DNA from: Caldisericia bacterium
Lineage (GTDB): Bacteria; Caldisericota; Caldisericia; UBA6126
Direction of reading: 5' to 3'
Assembly (NCBI GenBank): GCA_028708485.1
Contig: JAQVYZ010000071.1
Span: 1 to 6,048, forward strand
Length of the DNA stretch: 6,048 bases
Below the pieces are notes generated by a model. It was not told where the DNA came from, searched no databases, and worked only from the letters and a program-made list of their open reading frames with translations. The position numbers were made by a program, and so were the translations under genes. Shown here one piece after another: positions 1 through 6,048 of this stretch (within the stretch, counting starts at the first letter, position 1; the number at the start of each line of letters is the position of its first letter).

Positions 1-462
1 GAGAATGAAATCAAGGAAGAGGGGTTAATTAAAGAGCTGGAATCAAAGTATCAGGATTACCCGATGTTTTCGGTCTCGACAGAGATTGAGAAAGAGCTAA
101 TGGATATGGACCGAAATGCATCCATGGAATTTTTACAAGCTTATCAAATTGAGAAACCTGCTTTAGAGATATTAATTCAACAGATTTACCAACATTTAGG
201 ACTCATCACTTTTTTTACGGTTGGTGAAGATGAAGTGAGAGCCTGGACAGTCAAAAAAGGAAGCAATGCCTTTGAATCTGCCGGAAAAATACATACCGAT
301 ATCCAGAAAGGATTTATCAGAGCAGAGATTGTTCATTATCCGGATTTTACGGCTAACCATTTTTCATTTAAAGAAGCTAAAGATAAAGGTGTTTTTTATC
401 TGGAAGGAAAAGAGTACTTATTGCAGGATGGTGACATTATGCATGTGCGGTTTAATATCTAA
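1..462 (+). CDS. ychF: YchF-type P-loop NTPase (Obg family), C-terminal part, 5' end cut by window
   Basis: Reading frame 1 is open from the first base to the TAA at 460-462, giving 153 residues; the gene starts upstream, so the ATG at 64 is internal. The family is a cytosolic ATP/GTP-binding protein of the Obg-related group, about 360 residues long, that associates with ribosomes and is linked to stress and redox responses (family knowledge). Visible here are the end of the G domain (PMFSVSTEIEKEL, the usual 'VSAKIEAEL' segment), the helical stretch leading to GLITFFTVGEDEVRAWTV, and then the C-terminal DUF933/TGS domain with the hallmarks AGKIHTD, KGFIRAEIV, LEGKEYLLQDGDIMHVRFN. The P-loop and switch regions are outside the window. 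Several positions differ from standard YchF (for example SNAFESAGKIHTDIQ instead of the usual KAPQAAGVIHTDFE), so it may be a divergent paralogue rather than the main housekeeping copy. Its stop overlaps the hutI start by one base, indicating one transcript. Confidence 0.88.
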   Translation, partial: ENEIKEEGLIKELESKYQDYPMFSVSTEIEKELMDMDRNASMEFLQAYQIEKPALEILIQQIYQHLGLITFFTVGEDEVRAWTVKKGSNAFESAGKIHTDIQKGFIRAEIVHYPDFTANHFSFKEAKDKGVFYLEGKEYLLQDGDIMHVRFNI

Positions 463-464
463 TG
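460..464 (+). promoter_or_regulatory. TAATG stop/start overlap (translational coupling site)
   Basis: The TAA stop of the YchF-type gene shares its last A with the ATG of hutI. The 20 bases before this ATG (gtgcggtttaatatct region) hold no GGAGG-like sequence, whereas the two downstream genes have strong ones. Termination followed by re-initiation is therefore the likely way hutI is translated, which would tie its level to that of the upstream gene. Confidence 0.6.
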
Positions 465-1715
465 GCTTCTTATTTCTTGTATAATATCGCCAATCTCGTT
501 GTTGCACAGTCAGATAATAACAAACCTCTTCGTGGAAAACGACAGGGGGAGATCGAGGTCATTCCTGATGCCTATATCCTGATCAAAGGAGGGCTGATTG
601 AAGCCTTTGGCAGGAAAGAGACGTTGGTCACTCCTTCCCGGGAATATACACCGATGGATATGCAGCAAAGCCTGGTGATGCCGGCTTTTGTCGATCCCCA
701 TACACACCTTGTATTTGCCGGTTCCCGGGAGAAAGAATTCGCAATGAGACTCCATGGTGATTCTTATCTGGAGATTTTATCCAAAGGATATGGCATTCAT
801 CAGACAGTTCAGCAGACTGAATCGGCTTCATTTGATGAATTATTGCATCTTGCACAAAACCGCCTGATTGATTTAGAACGATACGGAACAGTTGGCATTG
901 AAATAAAGAGCGGATATGGATTGAAGCCTGCGGTAGAATTAAAGCAGCTCCGTGTAATACGTGAATTGAAGAAAAGAACTAATCATCCGATCGCAACCAC
1001 TTTTTTGGCAGCACATGCTCTCCCTATGGAATTTAAAAACAAGCGGGAAGATTATATTCAACAGGTTCTCGAAGAGACGATTCCGGAAGTAGCAAGGGAA
1101 GGATTGGCCGATTTTATTGATGTATTTTGTGAGAAAAATGTCTTTTCCATTGATGAATGCGAGAGAATTCTTCTAAAAGGGGCATCTCTTGGTTTGAGAC
1201 CAAAACTACATTCGGACGAATTCTTTTCCATTGGGGGAATACCGTTGGCTACCAGAGTGGAAGCAGTATCTGTTGATCACATGATTACTGCAACCGACGA
1301 AGATTTACAGCTGCTTCAAGGAAGCGATACGGTCGCAGTCGTTCTGCCAGGTACATCTTTTAATATACCTCATGCCAGACTGGATTATGCTAGAAAAATC
1401 ATAGAAGCTGATATTCCTCTGGCAATCGGTACAGATTTTAATCCAGGCACTTGTATGTGTTACTCTCAGCAAATAATGATGGAACTTTCAATCCTGCTCT
1501 ATGGTTTAACTATAAAAGAAGCAATCAATGCTGTAACAGTCAATTCCAGTTTTGCTGCGGGATTACAAGAGAGTACCGGAATGATGAAAGAAGGATACAG
1601 AGCAGATTTTGTCTCGATGAATATTAGAGATGTAGATGAAATTCCCTATATTTGGGGAATCAATAAGATTCAGCGAATCTTTTTATCTGGTGATAAGGTT
1701 GAATTTGAAGCATGA
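462..1715 (+). CDS. hutI: Imidazolonepropionase (HutI)
   Basis: Cytosolic metal-dependent amidohydrolase that hydrolyses 4-imidazolone-5-propionate to N-formimino-L-glutamate, the third step of histidine degradation. At 417 residues it has the normal family length. Seen in the sequence: the HxH metal site H80/H82 in FVDPHTHLVFAGSRE with R89 in the substrate pocket; GTVGIEIKSGYGL with Y152; AAHALP with H185; KLHSDEF with metal ligand H250 and E253; SVDHM with H273; and GTDFNPGT with metal ligand D325. These match the zinc and substrate residues known from the Bacillus subtilis enzyme, so the protein looks intact and active. The start at 462 gives the usual N-terminus (YNIANLVV, then ILIKGGLIEAFG). 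No convincing Shine-Dalgarno sequence lies before this start; the TAATG overlap with the upstream NTPase gene suggests translation by coupling. No hutH, hutU or formiminoglutamate hydrolase gene is in the window, so the rest of the pathway must lie upstream or elsewhere. Confidence 0.96.
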   Translation: MASYFLYNIANLVVAQSDNNKPLRGKRQGEIEVIPDAYILIKGGLIEAFGRKETLVTPSREYTPMDMQQSLVMPAFVDPHTHLVFAGSREKEFAMRLHGDSYLEILSKGYGIHQTVQQTESASFDELLHLAQNRLIDLERYGTVGIEIKSGYGLKPAVELKQLRVIRELKKRTNHPIATTFLAAHALPMEFKNKREDYIQQVLEETIPEVAREGLADFIDVFCEKNVFSIDECERILLKGASLGLRPKLHSDEFFSIGGIPLATRVEAVSVDHMITATDEDLQLLQGSDTVAVVLPGTSFNIPHARLDYARKIIEADIPLAIGTDFNPGTCMCYSQQIMMELSILLYGLTIKEAINAVTVNSSFAAGLQESTGMMKEGYRADFVSMNIRDVDEIPYIWGINKIQRIFLSGDKVEFEA

Positions 1716-1726
1716 TGTTTTACAAT
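1699..1726 (+). promoter_or_regulatory. Candidate sigma-A-type promoter for the surface-protein operon
   Basis: TTGAAT (1699-1704) and TACAAT (1721-1726) are separated by 16 bases; they match the -35 and -10 consensus at 4 of 6 and 5 of 6 positions. The -35 box lies inside the last codons of hutI and transcription would begin around 1733, about 65 bases before the start codon of the large surface protein. In AT-rich DNA such matches arise by chance, so this is a weak call, supported mainly by the change of functional theme and the 82-base gap here. Confidence 0.3.
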
Positions 1727-1785
1727 ACTGGTAAGAATTTAGTTAAGCAGACAGATTTTAATGACGATTCTTGCTGAAATTTTGT

Positions 1786-1793
1786 TAGGGGGA
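1786..1793 (+). promoter_or_regulatory. Ribosome binding site of the 981-residue surface protein
   Basis: TAGGGGGA lies about five bases before the ATG at 1798. It is close to the AGGAGG consensus and, with the signal peptide that follows directly, fixes this start codon. Confidence 0.75.
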
Positions 1794-1797
1794 TTCA

Positions 1798-4743
1798 ATG
1801 AAAAGAGGGTTTTTTAAGGTTTTTAGTGTTTTTGTTGCTTTGGTAATTAGTTTTGGTTTCTTAACTTTTTATTCAAAGCCGGTTTCCGCCATCAATAATT
1901 TTAAGATGGATGTTGTACCAAGAAAAGTAGGCGTCACTGCCACTTACAAGTTTAAATTTTCGATCGAAAAAACAGTAAAAGTGCATGAATGGATAAAACT
2001 ATGGTGGCCGAAAGAGTGTACATTGCCACCACTACCAGAAGATGAACACAAGAGAAAAGAAGAGCTCAAAAGAATTATTGAATCTATGAGCATCGGTCTT
2101 TCTCCCTGTTCTTCCTGTCAGGGTTTACCAATTATCGATTATGAAGAAAATTCTTTAAAATTTAACTCGCATATTGAACTGGATCCTTCTAAAGAAGGGT
2201 ACAGGGATATTACAGTTACCGTACCTGATATCGTGGGCATCTACAATCCTCCACAGCCTGGAAAGTACCAGTGCAAAGTAGCTACTCAACCTGAACCCAC
2301 TGCTGTGAAATCCGAACCTTTTGAAATTGTGATCAGTAAGATCGGAGTTCCTGAGGGTACGCCGACTGTTACAGTACTTCCGTCCACATATAAATCCGTG
2401 GCTAACTATAAAATTGGTTATAATGTCGGCTTAGGTGGTTTCCTAAAAGAAGTTGTCGGATTATTAATGATCCGTTTCCCGGAAGGCACTGTCATGACAA
2501 AAACGGACATCCCTACCAATGCAATTATCGTGAATGGCAAACCTTTAGTGGCAAAACCATCTGTTTCAAAAAGAGAAAAAGCCGGATACCAATTAACCTT
2601 TAACACGCCGTTAATGATTGCAGACAGTGGAAGAGTAGATATCGAAATTACCGACCGAGCTGGTGTAGTCAATCCTGCTAAGCCGGGCGCCTATATGTTG
2701 GAAGTAGCTACTTCTGCTGATAAAGAATACGTTGCTTCCAATGAATACATAATTGAAAAAGGGGGTGCATTACTTAAAGTAATTCCACCAAAGGTCAATC
2801 GGAAAGCAGAGTATTCTTTTGCTTTTATTCTGGAAGAAAACACAACGCTGAATACTGGTGATCGTGTATTCGTGAAATTTCCCGAAGGAACTACTATTCC
2901 TAAAACATTAGACAAAGCGAATATCCTGATCAATGATACTCCCGTGTCCAATGTAAGCGTTAAAGAACTTGAAGTGTCTATCTACTCGCCGTTGAGTTTA
3001 AAAGCAGGCGATACCGCTGATGTTAAATTCAGCGTGGAAAATGGCATCACGAATACAGCAAAAGCAGGCGATATCAAGCTTGGTTATAAACTTCAGAACG
3101 CCAACGAATATTTATATACTACCGCTGTTAATTTAGCTGAATCTAAGCTTGAATTAAAAGAAGTGGTCATCAATCCGAAAAATGCAAACTCCATCGCGTC
3201 ATATCAATTACCTTTAATCATTGGTGACAATGGCGCTTTGAAAGACAATGATTTTATTGCAATCCAATTTCCTGAAACCACTAAGATTCCGACATCTATT
3301 CAGACCAACTCAATAAAAATCAATAATAGTATTCCTTCCAAAGTTTCCTCAGACGACACTATTCTGAAGATTTTCACCTCTCAATCTCTTTCTGCAGGGC
3401 AAGAGGTGGATGTAATTATTGAAAAGACTGCCGGCATCAGAAATCCATCAGTTTCTAAAATCGATTATACACTTTCTGTATTTACTAGCCAGGAAGCTGA
3501 TCAGGTCGTTTCAGAACCTTTCGAAATTACCCCTCCTCTTCCGGAAACTACTGTTCAGATCACCGGAGGAAAGCAGATCAGGGACGATTGGTATGTAGAA
3601 CCTCCTCTGGTGGGTTTTACCTGTTCTAATCCTGAAGCTACAGTATATGTCTATTGGGACAATAAAGTGGATCAAGTCATCAAATATAGCGGTATACCGC
3701 AACCATTAGACCTTGGGCAGTTTGAATCCAAACTTTATTACTGGGCAGAAGATTCTTTTGGCGTCGAAGAGACAAAGATGGTGATCGTAAAATTAGATAC
3801 TGTAGGTCCTGAGATTGTGATTGAAAATCCCACTGAACCGAAAATTCTAACCACCAAGAATGTTTTTGAGATTCAAGGCAGAACAACCCAGATCAAGACA
3901 GTTTTGTTCGGTGAGGATGTTCTTCAATACGATAAAATTGTTTTTATCAATGGTACAAAAGTAAATGTCAATGATGCAGACGGTACTTTCTCCATGAATG
4001 TAGATTTAAAAGCCGGAGAAAATACCATTACCATACGTGCAGAAGACGTAGCAGGTAATTTTGTCGTTAAAGAGTATATGATCATTTCCGATAGTGTCGC
4101 GCCTTCCATTGAAATTACGAAACCAGCGGTTAATTCAGTGGTACTGGACAGAAATACAAAAATTGAAGGAAAAACAGATGACCCAGCCGCTTCTATTACT
4201 GTCAATGGAGAAATTGCTTATGTGGAAAGCGATGGCACTTTCAGTTTTGATTTGAGTTTAGAAAAGGTTGGCTTACAGAATATCACTATAGAAGCTGTTG
4301 ATCCAATCGGAAACATCACCAAGAAAGAAACTACTTTTTGGTTTGGATATACAGTGATCTTGCAAATCGGGAATAAAACCGGAAAGACGAACGGTGTTGA
4401 AAAAACAATGAACGTGGCGCCTTTCATTCAGAATTCAAAGACATTGGTGCCCTTCCGATTTATCGGCGAACAACTCAACGCAGAAATCGGTTTTACATCA
4501 GATCCTAAGACGAAACTGGTGAAGAATGTCACCTATAAATTAGGAATGACGAATATTCAACTCACGATTAATTCAAAGATTGCGTTAGTGAATGGGAAAC
4601 AAGTAACGCTGGATGTCCCTGCTCAGATTGTAAAGGGCAGTACCGTTGTGCCTTTGCGCTTTGTAACGGAAGCGTTAGGTTGCAAAGTTGACTGGGAAGG
4701 CAAAGCTCAGATCATTACTATTACATATCCTGCTATTGATTAG
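1798..4743 (+). CDS. Large secreted Ig-like repeat protein with C-terminal copper-amine-oxidase-N-type stalk domain
   Basis: A 981-residue exported protein of unknown specific role, probably a cell-surface structural or adhesive protein. Residues 1-31 form a signal peptide (MKRGFFK, hydrophobic core about 8-25, likely cleavage after VSA). Residues 34-178, 189-319, 325-446 and 452-577 are four divergent tandem beta-sandwich repeats sharing the plan V-x-P ... A-x-Y ... FPEGT-x-IP ... I-x-VN ... SPLSL-x-AG ... GI-x-NP-x-x-x-x-Y-x-L-x-V. Residues 583-668 form another Ig-like domain (DDWYVEPPLVGF ... YYWAEDSFG). Residues 669-764 and 767-848 are two Big/glucodextranase-B-like domains (FINGTKVNVNDADGTF, AEDVAGNF; TVNGEIAYVESDGTF, AVDPIGN). 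Residues 853-977 are a stalk domain of the Cu_amine_oxidN1 type with two VP-x-RF-x-x-E-x-L motifs. Despite that name the domain implies no amine oxidase activity. There is no LPXTG motif or C-terminal membrane segment, so attachment, if any, is non-covalent. The first repeat alone carries several cysteines (C74, C104, C107, C159). A second exported gene follows after 27 bases. Confidence 0.9.
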   Translation: MKRGFFKVFSVFVALVISFGFLTFYSKPVSAINNFKMDVVPRKVGVTATYKFKFSIEKTVKVHEWIKLWWPKECTLPPLPEDEHKRKEELKRIIESMSIGLSPCSSCQGLPIIDYEENSLKFNSHIELDPSKEGYRDITVTVPDIVGIYNPPQPGKYQCKVATQPEPTAVKSEPFEIVISKIGVPEGTPTVTVLPSTYKSVANYKIGYNVGLGGFLKEVVGLLMIRFPEGTVMTKTDIPTNAIIVNGKPLVAKPSVSKREKAGYQLTFNTPLMIADSGRVDIEITDRAGVVNPAKPGAYMLEVATSADKEYVASNEYIIEKGGALLKVIPPKVNRKAEYSFAFILEENTTLNTGDRVFVKFPEGTTIPKTLDKANILINDTPVSNVSVKELEVSIYSPLSLKAGDTADVKFSVENGITNTAKAGDIKLGYKLQNANEYLYTTAVNLAESKLELKEVVINPKNANSIASYQLPLIIGDNGALKDNDFIAIQFPETTKIPTSIQTNSIKINNSIPSKVSSDDTILKIFTSQSLSAGQEVDVIIEKTAGIRNPSVSKIDYTLSVFTSQEADQVVSEPFEITPPLPETTVQITGGKQIRDDWYVEPPLVGFTCSNPEATVYVYWDNKVDQVIKYSGIPQPLDLGQFESKLYYWAEDSFGVEETKMVIVKLDTVGPEIVIENPTEPKILTTKNVFEIQGRTTQIKTVLFGEDVLQYDKIVFINGTKVNVNDADGTFSMNVDLKAGENTITIRAEDVAGNFVVKEYMIISDSVAPSIEITKPAVNSVVLDRNTKIEGKTDDPAASITVNGEIAYVESDGTFSFDLSLEKVGLQNITIEAVDPIGNITKKETTFWFGYTVILQIGNKTGKTNGVEKTMNVAPFIQNSKTLVPFRFIGEQLNAEIGFTSDPKTKLVKNVTYKLGMTNIQLTINSKIALVNGKQVTLDVPAQIVKGSTVVPLRFVTEALGCKVDWEGKAQIITITYPAID
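1897..3528 (+). repeat. Four tandem, divergent Ig-like protein repeats within the surface protein
   Basis: Units encoded at about 1897-2331, 2362-2754, 2770-3135 and 3151-3528 share a common protein plan but little DNA identity, so the duplication is old. Comparable segments are IKLWWPKECTLP, LLMIRFPEGTVM, VFVKFPEGTTIP and IAIQFPETTKIP, and at the ends DIVGIYNPPQPGKYQCKV, RAGVVNPAKPGAYMLEV, NGITNTAKAGDIKLGY and AGIRNPSVSKIDYTLSV. Unit 1 is the longest because of a charged, probably helical insertion around residues 80-98 followed by the SPCSSCQGLP segment. The family was not identified beyond an Ig-like or bacterial surface repeat. Confidence 0.75.
4354..4728 (+). other. Stalk domain (copper amine oxidase N-terminal-like) of the surface protein
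   Basis: Residues 853-977 contain two half-repeats: LVPFRFIGEQLNAEIGF (883-899) and VVPLRFVTEALGCKVDW (950-966), each preceded by a segment stating a variable or constant to be held (NVAPFIQNSKT; LDVPAQIVKGST). This pattern is typical of the Cu_amine_oxidN1 family, common at the ends of secreted Bacillota proteins, where it is thought to be a structural or wall-associated module. Confidence 0.85.
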
Positions 4744-4758
4744 TTAAGATAATTATTT

Positions 4759-4767
4759 AGGAGGTGG
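4759..4767 (+). promoter_or_regulatory. Strong ribosome binding site of the Omp28-like secreted protein
   Basis: AGGAGGTGG is a near-perfect complement of the 16S anti-Shine-Dalgarno end, with six bases between AGGAGG and the ATG at 4771. It decides the start of the last gene. The gap from the preceding stop is only 27 bases and has no terminator-like hairpin, so both genes are probably co-transcribed. Confidence 0.85.
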
Positions 4768-4770
4768 AGT

Positions 4771-6048
4771 ATGCGTGTTAATTTTAGAAAGTCGAATAAC
4801 AAGCGTTTCTTAGCTTCTGTACTGGCAATTAGTATGGTTTTCCTCTTTCTTTTCCAGGTTGACACAAAAAAGGTAGAGGCAGATGAGCCTTTTACTCCAT
4901 CTCCTGCTCCATTAATTATAGAGCAATTTACCGGTGGAACATGTGGGTATTGTCCTATTACTTCAGCTTATTTACAATTAGCGAAACTATCGAAATATAA
5001 AAATGAAGAATTCATAATAGCAGCTTTTCATAGAAATGATGCAATGGCAAATTCTGATACACAAGGCAGAGAAGTTTTTTATGGAATCAATGGGATTCCT
5101 GTATTGGTTTTCGATGGTGCTAAATCATTAACTGGATATTCACAATCGGGTTATGGCGATATGATCATGAATCATATATCGAATGCGATTTCATCAAGGA
5201 AAAAAATTGCCGATATCTATCTACAAGGTTATAAGGATCCCAAACAATTTGACATTAAAGTTCGTGCCAATGAACCTTTTGGTAAACGAAAAATTAACTT
5301 GGTTGCTATTATTATGGAAGATTGGGTTAATGTTGAAACACCTAATGCTGAGGCGTTTCATAGAAATGTTGTGCGGAATATGCCATATGGGTCCACAGGC
5401 CGAGGAATCATTTTAAAAGAGGGTGAAATCTTTTCTGAAACCAGAAAATTTGCTCTTCAAACGAAAGCATGGGACCAAGTGGCTGTACTCGCTTTTTTAC
5501 AGGATATGGATTCAAAAGAAATAGTTGGTAGTGGGTATTTCAAATATAATTCAAAAAAACCAGGTATTTATTATTGGGGAAAAGAGCTATCTTATGAAAA
5601 AAGCGTACCTGTAACCACATCTAAAAACAAAGTTGAGTTTAATGTTTCCGGTGCATCTGATTTGAAAGAAGTATTTGTAAAAGTTCGTCTGGATAACAGT
5701 ATTTATAAATTAGACAATGTAGAACTGGTCGGAGCAGAAATTTCAGAAGAAATGCAAAAAATTGCAACGATAGAAGTAAAGCAGAGTATTGGTGAGGTCC
5801 GGGTAAAATTCAGTGAACCGGTGAATGGCGACGCCACGATTTTTATTGCTACCCTGCGCTTCAAAAAGAAAGCAGATTATATTCCTTTTCAAATCATGCG
5901 TTTCGGTGCGATTAATTCAGAAAACCAGACCGCTCCCTTGGAGTTGATTGATTTAAGGTTGCTGTTAGGGTTTAAAGTATCGGACAATCCTTATGACCTT
6001 GACGCTAATCTTTCAATAGATGAGGGTGACGTGGCGGTTTTAATACAG
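4771..6048 (+). CDS. Secreted Omp28-like thioredoxin-fold protein with cohesin-like and dockerin-like parts, 3' end cut by window
   Basis: The frame is open from ATG 4771 to the last base, 426 codons without a stop. Residues 1-37 look like a long signal peptide: basic start (RKSNNKR), hydrophobic core 13-30, probable cleavage after VEA. Residues about 48-160 form a thioredoxin fold: IIEQFTGGTCGYCP with the C58-G-Y-C61 pair, and GINGIPVLVFDG with the expected cis-proline P110. Residues about 164-264 (AIIMEDWVN, HRNVVRNMPYGSTGRGI, VAVLAFLQDMDSKEIVGSGY) resemble the second beta domain of Omp28-related proteins. Residues about 285-395 look like a cohesin-type beta-sandwich (VEFNVSGASDLKEVFVKVRL, ATIFIATLRFKKKADYIPFQI), the least certain call. 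Residues 409-420 (DLDANLSIDEGD) form an EF-hand/dockerin-type calcium loop. The CxxC suggests extracytoplasmic thiol-disulfide chemistry, though many Omp28-like proteins have no proven activity. It probably works with the surface protein encoded just upstream. A second dockerin loop would be expected shortly beyond the window. Confidence 0.85.
   Translation, partial: MRVNFRKSNNKRFLASVLAISMVFLFLFQVDTKKVEADEPFTPSPAPLIIEQFTGGTCGYCPITSAYLQLAKLSKYKNEEFIIAAFHRNDAMANSDTQGREVFYGINGIPVLVFDGAKSLTGYSQSGYGDMIMNHISNAISSRKKIADIYLQGYKDPKQFDIKVRANEPFGKRKINLVAIIMEDWVNVETPNAEAFHRNVVRNMPYGSTGRGIILKEGEIFSETRKFALQTKAWDQVAVLAFLQDMDSKEIVGSGYFKYNSKKPGIYYWGKELSYEKSVPVTTSKNKVEFNVSGASDLKEVFVKVRLDNSIYKLDNVELVGAEISEEMQKIATIEVKQSIGEVRVKFSEPVNGDATIFIATLRFKKKADYIPFQIMRFGAINSENQTAPLELIDLRLLLGFKVSDNPYDLDANLSIDEGDVAVLIQ
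5995..6048 (+). other. Dockerin/EF-hand-like calcium-binding loop, start of a truncated domain
   Basis: Codons for D409, D411, N413, S415, D417 and D420 place possible ligands at positions 1, 3, 5, 7, 9 and 12 of a canonical calcium loop, followed by VAVLIQ, which fits the first turn of the helix that follows the loop in dockerins. The usual glycine at loop position 6 is leucine. The second loop of a dockerin pair would lie beyond the window. Confidence 0.55.

Noticed and set aside
266..484. 72-codon + strand open frame across the YchF/hutI junction
   Set aside because: It overlaps the conserved DUF933/TGS coding region in another frame and encodes no recognisable protein.
1733..1772. Inverted repeat aagaat / attctt in the hutI downstream gap, considered as a terminator
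   Set aside because: Only six AT-rich pairs with a loop of about 28 bases and no T-run directly after; too weak to call.
3001..3073. 13-base direct repeat aaagcaggcgata at 3001 and 3061
   Set aside because: Both copies encode KAGD within Ig repeat 3 in the same frame; two copies 60 bases apart are explained by similar protein motifs or chance.
3924..4205. 93-codon minus-strand open frame and several similar antisense frames inside the large surface gene
   Set aside because: They are antisense shadows of a clearly coding gene, with no ribosome binding sites or family motifs.
4354..4728. Amine oxidase enzyme activity suggested by the copper amine oxidase N-terminal-like domain
   Set aside because: Only the small non-catalytic stalk-type domain is present; there is no catalytic amine oxidase domain or topaquinone site.
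5183..5416. 77-codon + strand open frame
   Set aside because: It lies wholly inside the Omp28-like gene in another frame, has no ribosome binding site, and its product shows no recognisable motif.

Overview
The window looks like chromosomal DNA of a low-to-moderate GC bacterium, most likely a Gram-positive anaerobe of the Bacillota (Clostridia-like) or one of the deep thermophilic or anaerobic lineages with similar secreted proteins. The hints are strong AGGAGG-type ribosome binding sites, AT-rich third codon positions, and large secreted Ig-like proteins ending in a copper-amine-oxidase-N-terminal-type 'stalk' domain. No ribosomal RNA or other phylogenetic marker is present, so this placement is an inference. 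All four genes lie on the + strand and no RNA gene, mobile element or CRISPR array was seen.

Region 1 (1-1715) is a metabolic/housekeeping pair: the C-terminal part of a YchF-type P-loop NTPase (Obg-related, with the DUF933/TGS domain), overlapping by one base (TAATG) a complete imidazolonepropionase gene, hutI, of the histidine degradation pathway. All recognisable HutI active-site and metal residues are present. No other hut gene is visible.

Region 2 (1716-6048) is a two-gene cell-surface module. A short intergenic gap holds a weak candidate promoter and a good ribosome binding site. It is followed by a 981-residue exported protein: signal peptide, four divergent tandem Ig-like repeats, one further beta-sandwich, two Big/glucodextranase-B-like domains and a C-terminal stalk domain. 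Twenty-seven bases after its stop, behind a perfect Shine-Dalgarno sequence, a second exported protein begins and runs off the window end. Its start and lack of stop were established by direct translation of 4771-6048. It combines a signal peptide, an Omp28-like thioredoxin fold with a CGYC motif, a second Omp28-like beta domain, a probable cohesin-like beta-sandwich and the first calcium-loop of a dockerin-like segment.

The surface module is the most interesting part. A secreted CxxC protein carrying cohesin/dockerin-like parts sits in tight operon with a large Ig-repeat protein whose first repeat, unlike the others, contains four cysteines. A shared extracellular role (redox partner, or assembly of a surface complex) is plausible but is inference only.
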